Counted from the first letter of the stretch, positions 35,567 through 44,174 are shown. The stretch: 64,000 nucleotides of DNA from an uncultured Lachnospiraceae bacterium (GCA_910579805.1 CAJTWM010000002.1:190514-254513); one strand, 5' to 3'. The notes: generated by a model not told the origin, from the letters alone. Made by a program: numbers and translations.

Positions 35567-35634
35567 CGTGAAATTGAAAATTTCACGATCCTGATTTGTA
35601 TGCCCGCGAAAGAGAGCGGATGGGAGTTAGGGTG
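35564..35634 (+). repeat. Fourth copy of the 64-bp hairpin repeat
   Basis: TAGCGTGAAATTG and ATTTCACGATCCTGATTTGTATGCC match the 22014-22178 repeats, followed by a diverged GCCCGCGAAAGAGAGCGG hairpin and ATGGGAGTTAGGGTGAG. It starts at the hisD stop codon. As at the amidase gene, GGGAG is followed within about 6 nt by a GTG triplet, here at 35632. Confidence 0.8.
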
Positions 35635-35836
35635 AGAAGTACTTTTAACTGCCTGCGGCAGTTTTCGCTCGCAGCAGAGGCTGTTTCACAAAGGCAGCAT
35701 GGTTGCCTTAGAAGTACTAAGTCTCACATAGGAGAATATCCAGAGTACGGGTATTCTCAGCATCGGTTTGGGATTTCGCAAAGCGAAATCATGAAAGTTG
35801 AATGCATCTGCACAGGGAAAGGGGAAAACTGAAAAA
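35632..35836 (+). repeat. Hairpin-rich spacer between hisD and hisB
   Basis: About 200 bp with several perfect or near-perfect dyads: ACTGC/GCAGT near 35647-35662, GAGAATA/TATTCTC near 35733-35762, and GATTTCGC/GCGAAATC near 35770-35790. The ends show a weak inverted match (GTGAGAAGTACT against AGTACTAAGTCTCAC). The plus-strand frame from GTG 35632 is open to 35832 (66 codons), but it resembles no known family and its codons consist of the dyads; structured RNA or a small mobile repeat is more likely. Confidence 0.55.
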
Positions 35837-36424
35837 ATGGCACGGAGCACAACGGTAGAGCGGAAAACGAAGGAAACGGATATTTCACTGATCTTAAATA
35901 TAGACGGCATCGGAAAAGGCGAAATCCATACGGGCATCGGATTTTTCGATCATATGCTGGAAGGATTTGCAAAACACGGTTTCTTTGATCTGAAGTGTAA
36001 GGTCAAAGGCGATCTTGCGGTAGACGGCCATCATACGGTGGAGGATATGGGGATCGTATTGGGAACGGCTATTAAGCAGGCGCTTGGCGGCAAGGAAGGA
36101 ATTTCACGCTACGGTTCCTTTTTGCTGCCTATGGATGAGACATTGGTCCTTTGTGCGATCGATTTGTGCGGACGTCCCTTTTTTAGCTTTGACTGTGAAT
36201 TTGCTTCAGACCGGGTGGGAGAGTTTGAAACCCAGCTTGTCAGGGAATTTTTCTATGCCGTTTCTTACAGCGCGGCAATGAACCTGCATATCAAAGTATT
36301 ATCGGGGATCAACGACCACCATAAGATAGAAGCGATGTTTAAGGCTTTTGCCAAGGCGCTTGCTATGGCGGTTACAAAGGACCCTCGCATCACCAGTGTG
36401 TTAAGTACAAAAGGGAGTTTATAG
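35837..36424 (+). CDS. hisB: Imidazoleglycerol-phosphate dehydratase
   Basis: A 195-residue monofunctional HisB. It has the N-terminal GIGFFDHMLEGFAKHG, the HHTVED metal-binding site, and the second copy DHHKIEAMFKAFAKAL. ATG 35837 is chosen because it starts the conserved ARSTTVERKTKET; the frame is open to 35798. SD is AAAGGGG at longer than usual spacing. The phosphatase half of E. coli HisB is absent, as usual in Firmicutes. Confidence 0.93.
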   Translation: MARSTTVERKTKETDISLILNIDGIGKGEIHTGIGFFDHMLEGFAKHGFFDLKCKVKGDLAVDGHHTVEDMGIVLGTAIKQALGGKEGISRYGSFLLPMDETLVLCAIDLCGRPFFSFDCEFASDRVGEFETQLVREFFYAVSYSAAMNLHIKVLSGINDHHKIEAMFKAFAKALAMAVTKDPRITSVLSTKGSL

Positions 36425-36468
36425 GTGAAAAGGACAAAATACAGAATTTGAAACAGAAGGAGTTGAAA

Positions 36469-37761
36469 ATGGAACAGTATCAGGTTAGAAAATTGCAGAG
36501 GCCCGTTTCTTATCAGGCGGAGATACCGGGGTCTAAAAGCATTACCAACCGGGCATTATTATTGGCTTCTATGGCGGATGGAGAAAGTACTTTAAGGCAT
36601 ATTCTTTTCAGTGATGATTCCAGAGCGTTTTTAGACTGTTTGGAGAAACTTGGATATGAACTTTCCGTGGATGAAAAAGAACGGATCGTTAAAATAAAAG
36701 GGGGACTTCCCTGTAAAAAAGCGCAGATCCATGTCAGAAGCGCCGGTACGACGGCCCGTTTCCTGACGGCATTTTTGGCGGCTGCCGGCGGCGAATATGA
36801 GATCTTGTCTTCAGAACAAATGGCAAAGCGTCCTATGAAGCCGTTGTGCGAAGCATTGGAAAAGCTGGGGATAGAGTTTGCTTATTATAACAGGGAATAC
36901 TTTCTCCCGTTTCAGATGAAAGCAAACGGGTGCATGGGCGGAACGGTGGATTTGTTTGCAGAACAGAGCAGCCAGTTTTTGAGCGCTCTTTTAATGACGG
37001 GGCATCTTTATGAAAAGGGGTTGACAATCTGCCATACGGGTACGGAGATCGCAAGATCTTATATTGATATGACAATGAAAATGATGGAGCAGTTCGGCGG
37101 ATCCGTAGTACGGAAGGGACAGACTTATTATGTTTATCCCACCGGTCCATATCAGGCGTTGGACTATCGGATCGAACCGGACGTTTCCGGAGCCGGGTAT
37201 TTTTTCGCGATGGCTGTTCTGACAGGCGGGGAAGTTCTTGTAAAGGACGTGCATTTCGATTCCCTGCAGGGAGATATTCAGTTTTTGGAGATTTTAAAAC
37301 GGCTGGGCGCTAACGTGACCGATACTCCGGAAGGGGTAAAAGTGTCCGGACCTGAAAACGGCTGCTATAGCGGCATCGATGTAGATATGAACGACTGTTC
37401 GGATCAAACGATGACAATGGCGGCGCTGGCCGTATTTGCAAAGTCACCTACCGTTATCCGTAATATCGGCCATATCAGGCTGCAGGAGTCAGACCGGATC
37501 CATGCAATCGTGACGGAGCTTACAAAGCTTGGAATCCTTTGCGAAGAAGGGGAGGACAGTATTACGATCCATCCGGGGGAACCAAAGCCGGCGGCCATTG
37601 ATACTTATCACGATCACAGGATGGCTATGGCATTTTCCCTGATTGGGTTGAGAGCTGACGGGATCGTGATCAACGATCCGGGATGTACGGCGAAAACCTT
37701 TGAGAATTATTTTGAACTTTTAGATGACGTGATAAATAGTAATATCAAAGTTATGCGCTAA
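36469..37761 (+). CDS. aroA: 5-enolpyruvylshikimate-3-phosphate synthase
   Basis: A 430-residue shikimate pathway enzyme transferring enolpyruvate from PEP to shikimate-3-phosphate. It has PGSKSITNRALLLAS, RSAGTTARFL, and the LQESDRI and DHRMAMAF segments of the two-domain fold. ATG 36469 follows AAGGAG by 6 nt; the TTG at 36448 is unlikely. It sits inside the his operon between hisB and hisIE, an unusual position that would tie aromatic and histidine synthesis. Its stop codon lies in the loop of a small GCGC hairpin. Confidence 0.92.
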   Translation: MEQYQVRKLQRPVSYQAEIPGSKSITNRALLLASMADGESTLRHILFSDDSRAFLDCLEKLGYELSVDEKERIVKIKGGLPCKKAQIHVRSAGTTARFLTAFLAAAGGEYEILSSEQMAKRPMKPLCEALEKLGIEFAYYNREYFLPFQMKANGCMGGTVDLFAEQSSQFLSALLMTGHLYEKGLTICHTGTEIARSYIDMTMKMMEQFGGSVVRKGQTYYVYPTGPYQALDYRIEPDVSGAGYFFAMAVLTGGEVLVKDVHFDSLQGDIQFLEILKRLGANVTDTPEGVKVSGPENGCYSGIDVDMNDCSDQTMTMAALAVFAKSPTVIRNIGHIRLQESDRIHAIVTELTKLGILCEEGEDSITIHPGEPKPAAIDTYHDHRMAMAFSLIGLRADGIVINDPGCTAKTFENYFELLDDVINSNIKVMR

Positions 37762-37778
37762 AAAGCGCGGAAACGAGG
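37755..37778 (+). promoter_or_regulatory. Small GCGC hairpin before the hisIE ribosome-binding site
   Basis: GCGC (37755-37758), the aroA stop and A-run, GCGC (37765-37768), then GGAAACGAGGA as SD. Near-identical to 46647-46672 before yhbY. Confidence 0.5.
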
Positions 37779-37786
37779 AAAATAGG

Positions 37787-39070
37787 ATGCAGCAGAAAAA
37801 ATTTGTCCCCTGTATTTATCTTTATCAGGGAAAAGCGGTAAAGGACCTTAAGGATAAAACGATAGTGAATATGAATCCGGTAGAGCTTGCCAAATATTAC
37901 AGTGATAACGGCGCGGATTCGCTGCTTGTTTTTGACTTGTCAAGAGGGGATACGGAACATGAAGAGGCGTTGGATGTGATCAAAGCAATCTGTACCTCTG
38001 TGGAGATCCCTGTGATAGGAGCAGGGAACGTACATAGGATGGAAGACGTCAAAAAGCTGCTTTATGCCGGATGCAGACAGGCGGCGTTAAATTACAGTAA
38101 GCCCGAAAATGTAGAAATTACGGAAGAAGTTTCTTTAAAATTCGGAAAGGATAAGATTGTGGTATGTTATAATGGGGCAGACGCGATCTACCGGCATAAG
38201 GAGCTGATCGAAAGTTATGTGGGGGAACTGATCCTTGTGAATACGGCTGCAATCAAAGAATCTTATTTTGCCTGCAGCGTTCCTACCATTATATCTTTGC
38301 CGGAGGTTTCACTGGACAAACTTTTTGAGATATTGGGACATGCTTCTGTCAGCGGAATCACAGGCAATGCGGTAAACGATAATGCAAAGGAGCTTACAGC
38401 CATGAAAAATATGTGCAAGAGCAACGGGATCCCGGTTCATATGACCGAGCCGGCTCTTTCCTTTAGCGACTTTAAGTTAAACTCCGACGGGATGATCCCT
38501 GTAGTAGTACAGGATCATAAAACGGATCAGGTACTGATGGTCGCTTATATGAATGAAGAGGCGTTTCAGAATACGCTCCGCACAGGACGTATGACATATT
38601 ACAGCCGCAGTAGAAAAGAGCTTTGGATAAAGGGAGAAACGAGCGGGCATTATCAGTATATGAAATCATTAACGGCGGACTGTGATAAAGATACCCTGCT
38701 TGCGAAGGTTTCTCAGGTAGGAGGCGCCTGCCATACGGGAAGTTATAGTTGTTTCTTTAACGAAGTCGTTCCGGGCGAGTATGACGTTTCCAATCCCCTT
38801 AAAGTTTTTGAAGATGTTTTTTCAGTGATCAAAGACAGAAAGGTAAATCCGAAGGAAGGTTCCTATACGAATTATCTGTTCGATAAAGGGGTAGATAAGA
38901 TTTTAAAGAAACTTGGCGAAGAGGCTACGGAAATCGTGATCGCAGCCAAAAATCCGAACGCCAATGAGATCAAATATGAGATCTGTGATTTTCTCTACCA
39001 TATGATGGTTCTTATGGTGGAAAAAGGCGTTACTTGGGAAGAAATTACAGAAGAACTGGCAAAACGGTAA
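37787..39070 (+). CDS. hisI: HisA/F-like barrel fused to bifunctional HisI-HisE
   Basis: A 427-residue three-part protein. Residues 1-215 resemble the HisA/HisF (beta/alpha)8 barrel (VIGAGNVHRMEDVKKLLYAG), but the two catalytic aspartates appear replaced by tyrosine, Tyr11 in PCIYLYQGK and Tyr128 in VVCYNG, so this part is probably inactive. Residues 225-335 are PR-AMP cyclohydrolase (DCD at 298-300, Cys315, Cys322). Residues 340-427 are PR-ATP pyrophosphatase (KLGEEATEIVIAAKN, CDFLYHMMVLM). The protein catalyses the second and third steps of histidine synthesis. It ends the operon; hisA, hisF, hisH and hisC are elsewhere. Confidence 0.85.
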   Translation: MQQKKFVPCIYLYQGKAVKDLKDKTIVNMNPVELAKYYSDNGADSLLVFDLSRGDTEHEEALDVIKAICTSVEIPVIGAGNVHRMEDVKKLLYAGCRQAALNYSKPENVEITEEVSLKFGKDKIVVCYNGADAIYRHKELIESYVGELILVNTAAIKESYFACSVPTIISLPEVSLDKLFEILGHASVSGITGNAVNDNAKELTAMKNMCKSNGIPVHMTEPALSFSDFKLNSDGMIPVVVQDHKTDQVLMVAYMNEEAFQNTLRTGRMTYYSRSRKELWIKGETSGHYQYMKSLTADCDKDTLLAKVSQVGGACHTGSYSCFFNEVVPGEYDVSNPLKVFEDVFSVIKDRKVNPKEGSYTNYLFDKGVDKILKKLGEEATEIVIAAKNPNANEIKYEICDFLYHMMVLMVEKGVTWEEITEELAKR

Positions 39071-39076
39071 CATAAA

Positions 39077-39116
39077 ATCTCCGGCAGACAACTTTGTGGC
39101 CTGTCCGGGGAATTTT
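39077..39116 (+). terminator. Terminator of the his operon
   Basis: ATCTCCGGCA pairs imperfectly with TGTCCGGGGAAT, followed by TTTTTATTTTTT. The stem contains G-T pairs. Confidence 0.65.
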
Positions 39117-39248
39117 TATTTTTTCATTTTCATATGATAAATGTGTAAAGAAGTTTGTGACGTTTATGGCGCTGACGCCGTAGGCGGCATGTCCGGACGT
39201 GTGAAAAGATCCCTGAGTATATGGAAAAAGGAAAGAAGAGGAATGGTA

Positions 39249-39593
39249 ATGGATCATGTTTCTACCGATACAAAATTGAAACTTGTACAGATGATACGGG
39301 CTGAAAATCAGGAAAACCGCATGAAGATGCGTTCCAGGGAACAGCTGGTGAATTATGGAAGTTACGGGTATAGAGACGCGTCTTTTTCAGAAAAGGAAAC
39401 CAATCCGTTTTTAGGGCTGCGCATCAGGATCGGAGCCGCATTTCTATTATTTTTAGGATTTCTTTTTTTAGATTATACAGGACTAAAGATGGGAAATGTG
39501 GGAGCCGGAGAGATCGTCTCGTGGATCGATTCCGGCACTTCAATAAAATTCATTGATTTTATTGATAATTTCACTTATACTTTATCTGAGTAA
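39249..39593 (+). CDS. Small single-pass membrane protein of unknown function
   Basis: A 114-residue protein with a basic, helical N-terminal half and one membrane helix at about 60-76 (AAFLLFLGFLFLDYTG); about 38 residues follow it. ATG 39249 has AGAGGA 6 nt upstream; ATG 39243 and the longer frame from 39141 are less likely. No family is recognised. It precedes the radical SAM gene by 59 nt. Confidence 0.65.
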   Translation: MDHVSTDTKLKLVQMIRAENQENRMKMRSREQLVNYGSYGYRDASFSEKETNPFLGLRIRIGAAFLLFLGFLFLDYTGLKMGNVGAGEIVSWIDSGTSIKFIDFIDNFTYTLSE

Positions 39594-39652
39594 AAATGTA
39601 TAAGGACGAGACACGTCTGGAAGTATAAATCTATATAAAATAGGAGATGCGC

Positions 39653-41515
39653 ATGATAAAACCTGCATTATCGGATGAAATATTATTAAAAATAGAAAAA
39701 CCGGCCCGTTACATCGGGAACGAGATAAACAGCGTGATCAAAGACAAAGAAAAGACTGACATACGGTTTGCCATGTGCTTTCCGGATGTCTATGAAATCG
39801 GTATGTCTCATTTGGGGATACAGATTTTATATGATATGTTGAACCGCTTTGACGATACATGGTGCGAACGTGTCTATTCACCGTGGACAGACCTTGACAA
39901 GATCATGAGGGAGAGAAACATCCCGCTTTTTGCACTGGAATCACAGGAACCGGTCAAAAATTTTGACTTCCTTGGGATCACGCTTCAGTATGAAATGTGC
40001 TACACCAATATCCTGCAGATTTTGGACCTGTCCCAAATCCCGATTTTGTCCGAAGAAAGAGGCGATGACGATCCCATTGTGATCGGAGGAGGCCCCTGTA
40101 GTTATAATCCGGAGCCGATTGCCGATTTTTTCGATATTTTTTATATCGGAGAGGGAGAAACGCAGTATAGGCTTTTGCTCGATACTTATAAAGATAACAG
40201 GAAGAACGGCAAAACAAGGGAAGAGTTTTTATATCGGGCAGCCCAGATCCCCGGTATGTATGTTCCGCGCTTTTATGAAGTAAAGTATAAAGAGGATGGA
40301 ACCATCGCTTCTTTTTTACCTACAAGGGAAGGCGTTCCGAAGACGATCGTAAAGGAACTGGTCACGGATCTGTCCGATACTTATTATCCGGAAAAACCGG
40401 TGACGCCTTTTATTAAAGTAACGCAGGACAGGGTGGTATTGGAGATTCAGAGAGGCTGTATCCGCGGCTGCCGGTTCTGTCAGGCAGGACAGCTTTACCG
40501 TCCGGTCAGGGAACGGGACGTAGAAGTGTTAAAGCATTTCGCAATGGAGATGCTAAAAAATACGGGGCACGAAGAAATTTCGTTAAGTTCGTTAAGTTCC
40601 AGCGACTATTCTCAGTTAGATGAGCTGATTTATTTTCTAATAGAGGAATGCAGGAAAAAAAAGATCAATATTTCCCTGCCGTCTCTTAGGATAGACGCTT
40701 TTTCTTTGGATATTATGAATAAAGTGCAGGATGTAAGAAAGAGCAGCCTTACTTTTGCACCGGAAGCAGGAAGCCAAAGGCTTCGGAATGTGATCAATAA
40801 GGGATTGACTGAAGAAGTCATTCTGAACGGGGCGAAGCTGGCGTTTGAAGGCGGATGGACAAGGGTTAAGCTTTATTTTATGCTGGGCCTTCCTACGGAA
40901 ACGCCGGAAGATATCAGGGGAATAGCGGAGCTTTCCAATAAGATCGCCGCCGTTTTTTATGAAACCGTTCCTAAAGAAAAACGAAACGGTAAAGTACAGA
41001 TCGTAACAAGCACTTCCTTTTTTATTCCTAAGCCCTTTACTCCTTTTCAGTGGGCTGTCATGAATACAAAGGAAGAGTTTATCGAAAAGGCTTATCTGAC
41101 AAAAAAGGCGGTTACCGAGCAGTTGAACCAAAAAAGTATCAAATATAACTGGCATGAAGCGGATGTAAGCGTTTTAGAGGGCGTATTGGCACGAGGAGAC
41201 AGAAAAGTTGCGAAGGTGATCCTGAAAGCTTACGAAAAAGGATGCCTGTTCGATTCATGGAGTGAATATTTCCGATACGATCTATGGATGGAGGCTTTTA
41301 AAGAGTGCGGGGTCTCTATCGATTTTTATACTACGAGGAAAAGGGATCTGGATGAAATTTTTCCGTGGGATTTTCTGGACTGCGGCGTAACGAAAGAATT
41401 CCTGAAACGGGAATGGTTAAAGGCTTTGAAGGAAGAGATTTCCCTTCATTGTAAGGAGCAGTGTCAGGGCTGCGGGGCAAACCGGTTTGGCAGCGGAATA
41501 TGTTTTGAAAAATAA
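39653..41515 (+). CDS. B12-binding-domain radical SAM protein (TIGR03960 type)
   Basis: A 620-residue protein. The N-terminal part has a B12-domain-like fold (CFPDVYEIGMSHLGIQILY, IVIGGGPCSYNPEPIADFFDIFYIGEGE); the radical SAM core has RGCIRGCRFCQAG with Cys-x3-Cys-x2-Cys for the iron-sulfur cluster; a cysteine-rich C-terminus (CKEQCQGCGANRF) may bind another metal. Its gene is paired in many Clostridia with the DUF2344 gene that follows. The reaction is unknown. ATG 39653 follows AGGAG by 6 nt. Confidence 0.88.
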   Translation: MIKPALSDEILLKIEKPARYIGNEINSVIKDKEKTDIRFAMCFPDVYEIGMSHLGIQILYDMLNRFDDTWCERVYSPWTDLDKIMRERNIPLFALESQEPVKNFDFLGITLQYEMCYTNILQILDLSQIPILSEERGDDDPIVIGGGPCSYNPEPIADFFDIFYIGEGETQYRLLLDTYKDNRKNGKTREEFLYRAAQIPGMYVPRFYEVKYKEDGTIASFLPTREGVPKTIVKELVTDLSDTYYPEKPVTPFIKVTQDRVVLEIQRGCIRGCRFCQAGQLYRPVRERDVEVLKHFAMEMLKNTGHEEISLSSLSSSDYSQLDELIYFLIEECRKKKINISLPSLRIDAFSLDIMNKVQDVRKSSLTFAPEAGSQRLRNVINKGLTEEVILNGAKLAFEGGWTRVKLYFMLGLPTETPEDIRGIAELSNKIAAVFYETVPKEKRNGKVQIVTSTSFFIPKPFTPFQWAVMNTKEEFIEKAYLTKKAVTEQLNQKSIKYNWHEADVSVLEGVLARGDRKVAKVILKAYEKGCLFDSWSEYFRYDLWMEAFKECGVSIDFYTTRKRDLDEIFPWDFLDCGVTKEFLKREWLKALKEEISLHCKEQCQGCGANRFGSGICFEK

Positions 41516-41547
41516 GCGGCTTGTTAGAGCGGACGATGGGAGCAGAG

Positions 41548-42249
41548 ATGAAGCTTAGAATTAAATTTACAAAATCCGGAGTTATGAAATTTATCGGACA
41601 TTTGGATATGATGAGATATTTTCAAAAGGCAATGAGGCGGGCGGATATTGATATTGCTTATTCCACAGGGTTCAGCCCGCATCAGATCATGTCTTTTGCC
41701 GCTCCTTTGGGAGTCGGGCTGGAGAGTAACGGCGAGTATTTTGATATTGAGGCGGTTTCCGTAACGAATGCCTCAGATATGAAAAAGGCGTTAAACGCGG
41801 TTATGGCAGAAGGAGTCCGGGTGGAAGGGATATGGGAGCTGCCGCAGGAGGCGGGAAACGCTATGGCAAGCGTTGCGGCAGCCAGATACACGGTTCGCTT
41901 TGACGCCGGATATGCCGTTCCCTTCGATTTGGGAGAAGCAGTGGAACGCTTTATGGAACAGGAACAGATCAGGGTCACAAAGCAGACTAAAAAAAGCGTA
42001 AAGGAAATGGATCTGAAACCGTATATTTATGAAATGAAAGCGGAAAACGGATTAGTAAGCCTTTTTGTGGACGCCAGCAGTTCCGGTAATATTAAACCCG
42101 GTCTTGTCATGGAAACTCTTTTTTTACAAAACGGACAGGTGTTTCCGGAATGCATCTTAAAGATAACGAGAGAAGATACTTATGCCAATACTGGCACGAA
42201 AGAACAACCTGTCTTTGTACCGTTAGGGGAGATCGGATATGCATTCTGA
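41548..42249 (+). CDS. DUF2344/TIGR03936 family radical SAM-associated protein
   Basis: A 233-residue protein starting MKLRIKFTKSGVMKFIGHLDMMRYFQKAMRRADI, the recognisable head of the DUF2344 family, with STGFSPHQIMSFAAPLGVG. It lies 32 nt behind the radical SAM gene and presumably acts with it. GGGAG lies 5 nt before ATG 41548; a TTG at 41521 is the alternative. It overlaps the RNase gene by 11 nt, implying coupled translation. No catalytic residues are known. Confidence 0.87.
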   Translation: MKLRIKFTKSGVMKFIGHLDMMRYFQKAMRRADIDIAYSTGFSPHQIMSFAAPLGVGLESNGEYFDIEAVSVTNASDMKKALNAVMAEGVRVEGIWELPQEAGNAMASVAAARYTVRFDAGYAVPFDLGEAVERFMEQEQIRVTKQTKKSVKEMDLKPYIYEMKAENGLVSLFVDASSSGNIKPGLVMETLFLQNGQVFPECILKITREDTYANTGTKEQPVFVPLGEIGYAF

Positions 42250-43447
42250 AAAAGGAAAACTGCTGGTCACGCCTTATCAGGACAAGATCCTTTCTCTTCT
42301 GATCAAAGATAACAGGCTCTTATCCGCCAATGCGTTTCCTAAAGAAGGCAGTCTTTTAAACAGCATTTATATCGGTAAAGTAACAAATGTGGTAACCAAC
42401 ATTGACGCGGCGTTTGTAGAGATCTTTCCCGGCCAGATATGTTTTCTGCCTTTAGCGGAAAGTAAAAACGCACGCTTGACGAACCGCAGTTTCGACGGGC
42501 GTCTGATTGCAGGCGATGAGATCGTCGTGCAGGTAGTAAGAGAAGCGGTAAAGACAAAGCAGCCGGTTCTTTCAGCCAATCTTTCCTTTACGGGAACATA
42601 CTGCGTTGTGACAACCGGAGAAAAACGTCTCGGATTTTCCGCTAAGCTGAATGAAACCGAAAAAGCAGCGTTAAAAAAATATGTATCTGCCATGAAAGAC
42701 AGTATAAACAGGGAAAAGTTCGGTTATGTGATCAGGACAAACAGTAGAGAGCTTTCAGGAAATTATCAAGTCTTAAAAGAGGAAATGTTAAGTCTTACGG
42801 ATAAGGCGGAAAGCTTATTAAAGACAGCCGAACATAAGACCTGTTACAGCAGGCTTTGGGAAGGCGCGGATTCTTATCTTGACGGAGTCCGCCTTGTTTA
42901 TCAGTCCGACTATGACGAGATCATAACTGACGATAAGGAGATTTATGAGGTTCTTTGCCGGTCAGGTATTTGTACGGAAAGGGTCAGGTTTTATGAGGAT
43001 GCCCGTCTGCCATTACAGAAATTGTATTCCGTTGAAACAAAACTTTCTGAGGCGCTTTCTAAAAATGTATGGCTGAAATCAGGAGGCTATCTTGTGATCG
43101 AACCGACAGAAGCGCTTACGGCGATCGATGTGAATACGGGAAAATCCGTTGCCGACAGAAATGCGGAGGAACATTATTTTAAGATCAACTTAGAAGCGGC
43201 GGAAGAGATTGCCGTTCAGTTAAAATTACGCAATATATCCGGTATGATCCTTGTGGATTTTATCAATATGAAGTCAAAAGAAAAAGAAACCCGGCTTTTA
43301 GCCAGATTAAAAGAGCTTTTAAAGAAAGACGGCGTAAGGACAAGCGTGATTGATATTACCGGTCTTGGGCTTGTTGAGATCACAAGGAAAAAGATAAATA
43401 AACCGCTGGCGGAGCAGTTAAAAGCAGGGGGAGAAAGACGGTCATGA
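42239..43447 (+). CDS. rng: Ribonuclease E/G, short form
   Basis: A 402-residue endoribonuclease of the RNase E/G family acting in rRNA processing and mRNA decay. The S1-like domain (IYIGKVTNVVTNIDAAFVEI) and the DNase I-like catalytic region are present, with AIDVNTGK and GMILVDFINM supplying the metal-binding aspartates. The protein ends at about the position where RNase G normally has its zinc-link cysteines (CPxC), so those are missing. It overlaps the Nudix gene by 4 nt. Confidence 0.88.
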   Translation: MHSEKGKLLVTPYQDKILSLLIKDNRLLSANAFPKEGSLLNSIYIGKVTNVVTNIDAAFVEIFPGQICFLPLAESKNARLTNRSFDGRLIAGDEIVVQVVREAVKTKQPVLSANLSFTGTYCVVTTGEKRLGFSAKLNETEKAALKKYVSAMKDSINREKFGYVIRTNSRELSGNYQVLKEEMLSLTDKAESLLKTAEHKTCYSRLWEGADSYLDGVRLVYQSDYDEIITDDKEIYEVLCRSGICTERVRFYEDARLPLQKLYSVETKLSEALSKNVWLKSGGYLVIEPTEALTAIDVNTGKSVADRNAEEHYFKINLEAAEEIAVQLKLRNISGMILVDFINMKSKEKETRLLARLKELLKKDGVRTSVIDITGLGLVEITRKKINKPLAEQLKAGGERRS

Positions 43448-44019
43448 AATTTTTAGGGATGGAAAAAGTAAGGGACGGAAAATATTTAAAAAATTATGAG
43501 ATCCATTATTTAAATAAAGCGGGTACAGAAAAAACTTATGAAATCGTAAGCCGCAGAGATCTGGCCGCACCCGAAGAGTTGGGAAAAAGGGTGAGCGGCG
43601 TTTCCATTATCGGGCTAAAAGAAAATACGCTGCTTTTACTGAAAGAATTTCGTATGGGCGTGAACAGACAAGTATATAATTTATGCGCAGGGATGCTCGA
43701 AGAGGGAGAAACGATAGAAGATTGCGTGGAAAGAGAGCTTTTTGAAGAAACCGGACTGAAAGTAAAAAAGATCCTTGAAGTTTTACCGGCTTCTTACGCG
43801 GCCGTCGCGGTCTCCGATATTAAAACCCATATTGTATTTGCCGAAGTTATGGGTGAATTTGAAGATCATACTTCCTGCAATGAAGAAATAAAGGCAGGCT
43901 TTTTTACAAAAGAAGAGGTAACCGCGCTTTTAAAAACAGAGGAATTTAGTTCAAGGGCGCAGTTGGCGGCGTTTTTCTTTGTAAAAGGAGGACTTTGCCC
44001 CGATAGCTTTTCCGTATAA
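43444..44019 (+). CDS. Nudix hydrolase (ADP-ribose pyrophosphatase-like)
   Basis: A 191-residue Nudix protein. The Nudix box is G-x5-E-x7-RELFEETGL. The N-terminal strand VSRRDLAAPEE and the position of the box resemble ADP-sugar pyrophosphatases (NudF/YqkG). ATGA overlaps the RNase stop, so it ends the operon starting at the radical SAM gene. The real substrate is unverified. Confidence 0.85.
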   Translation: MKFLGMEKVRDGKYLKNYEIHYLNKAGTEKTYEIVSRRDLAAPEELGKRVSGVSIIGLKENTLLLLKEFRMGVNRQVYNLCAGMLEEGETIEDCVERELFEETGLKVKKILEVLPASYAAVAVSDIKTHIVFAEVMGEFEDHTSCNEEIKAGFFTKEEVTALLKTEEFSSRAQLAAFFFVKGGLCPDSFSV

Positions 44020-44139
44020 AAGCGCTATATAAAAAACAGCGGGAAAGTCAGTAGGAAGAGCAATCAGGAAAGAAGGAAGATCAATTAGGAAAGCAGGGAA
44101 AGTCAGCAAAAGTCAGTGAAAAAGTCAGGGAAAATTTGA

Positions 44140-44168
44140 TTGACATTAATAGGCAGTGATGGTATTAT
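44140..44168 (+). promoter_or_regulatory. Consensus promoter of the rplU operon
   Basis: TTGACA (44140-44145), 17-bp spacer, TATTAT (44163-44168). Upstream, 44040-44130 holds no gene, only A/G-rich sequence with irregular AAGTCAG repeats. Confidence 0.85.
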
Positions 44169-44174
44169 ATATGA

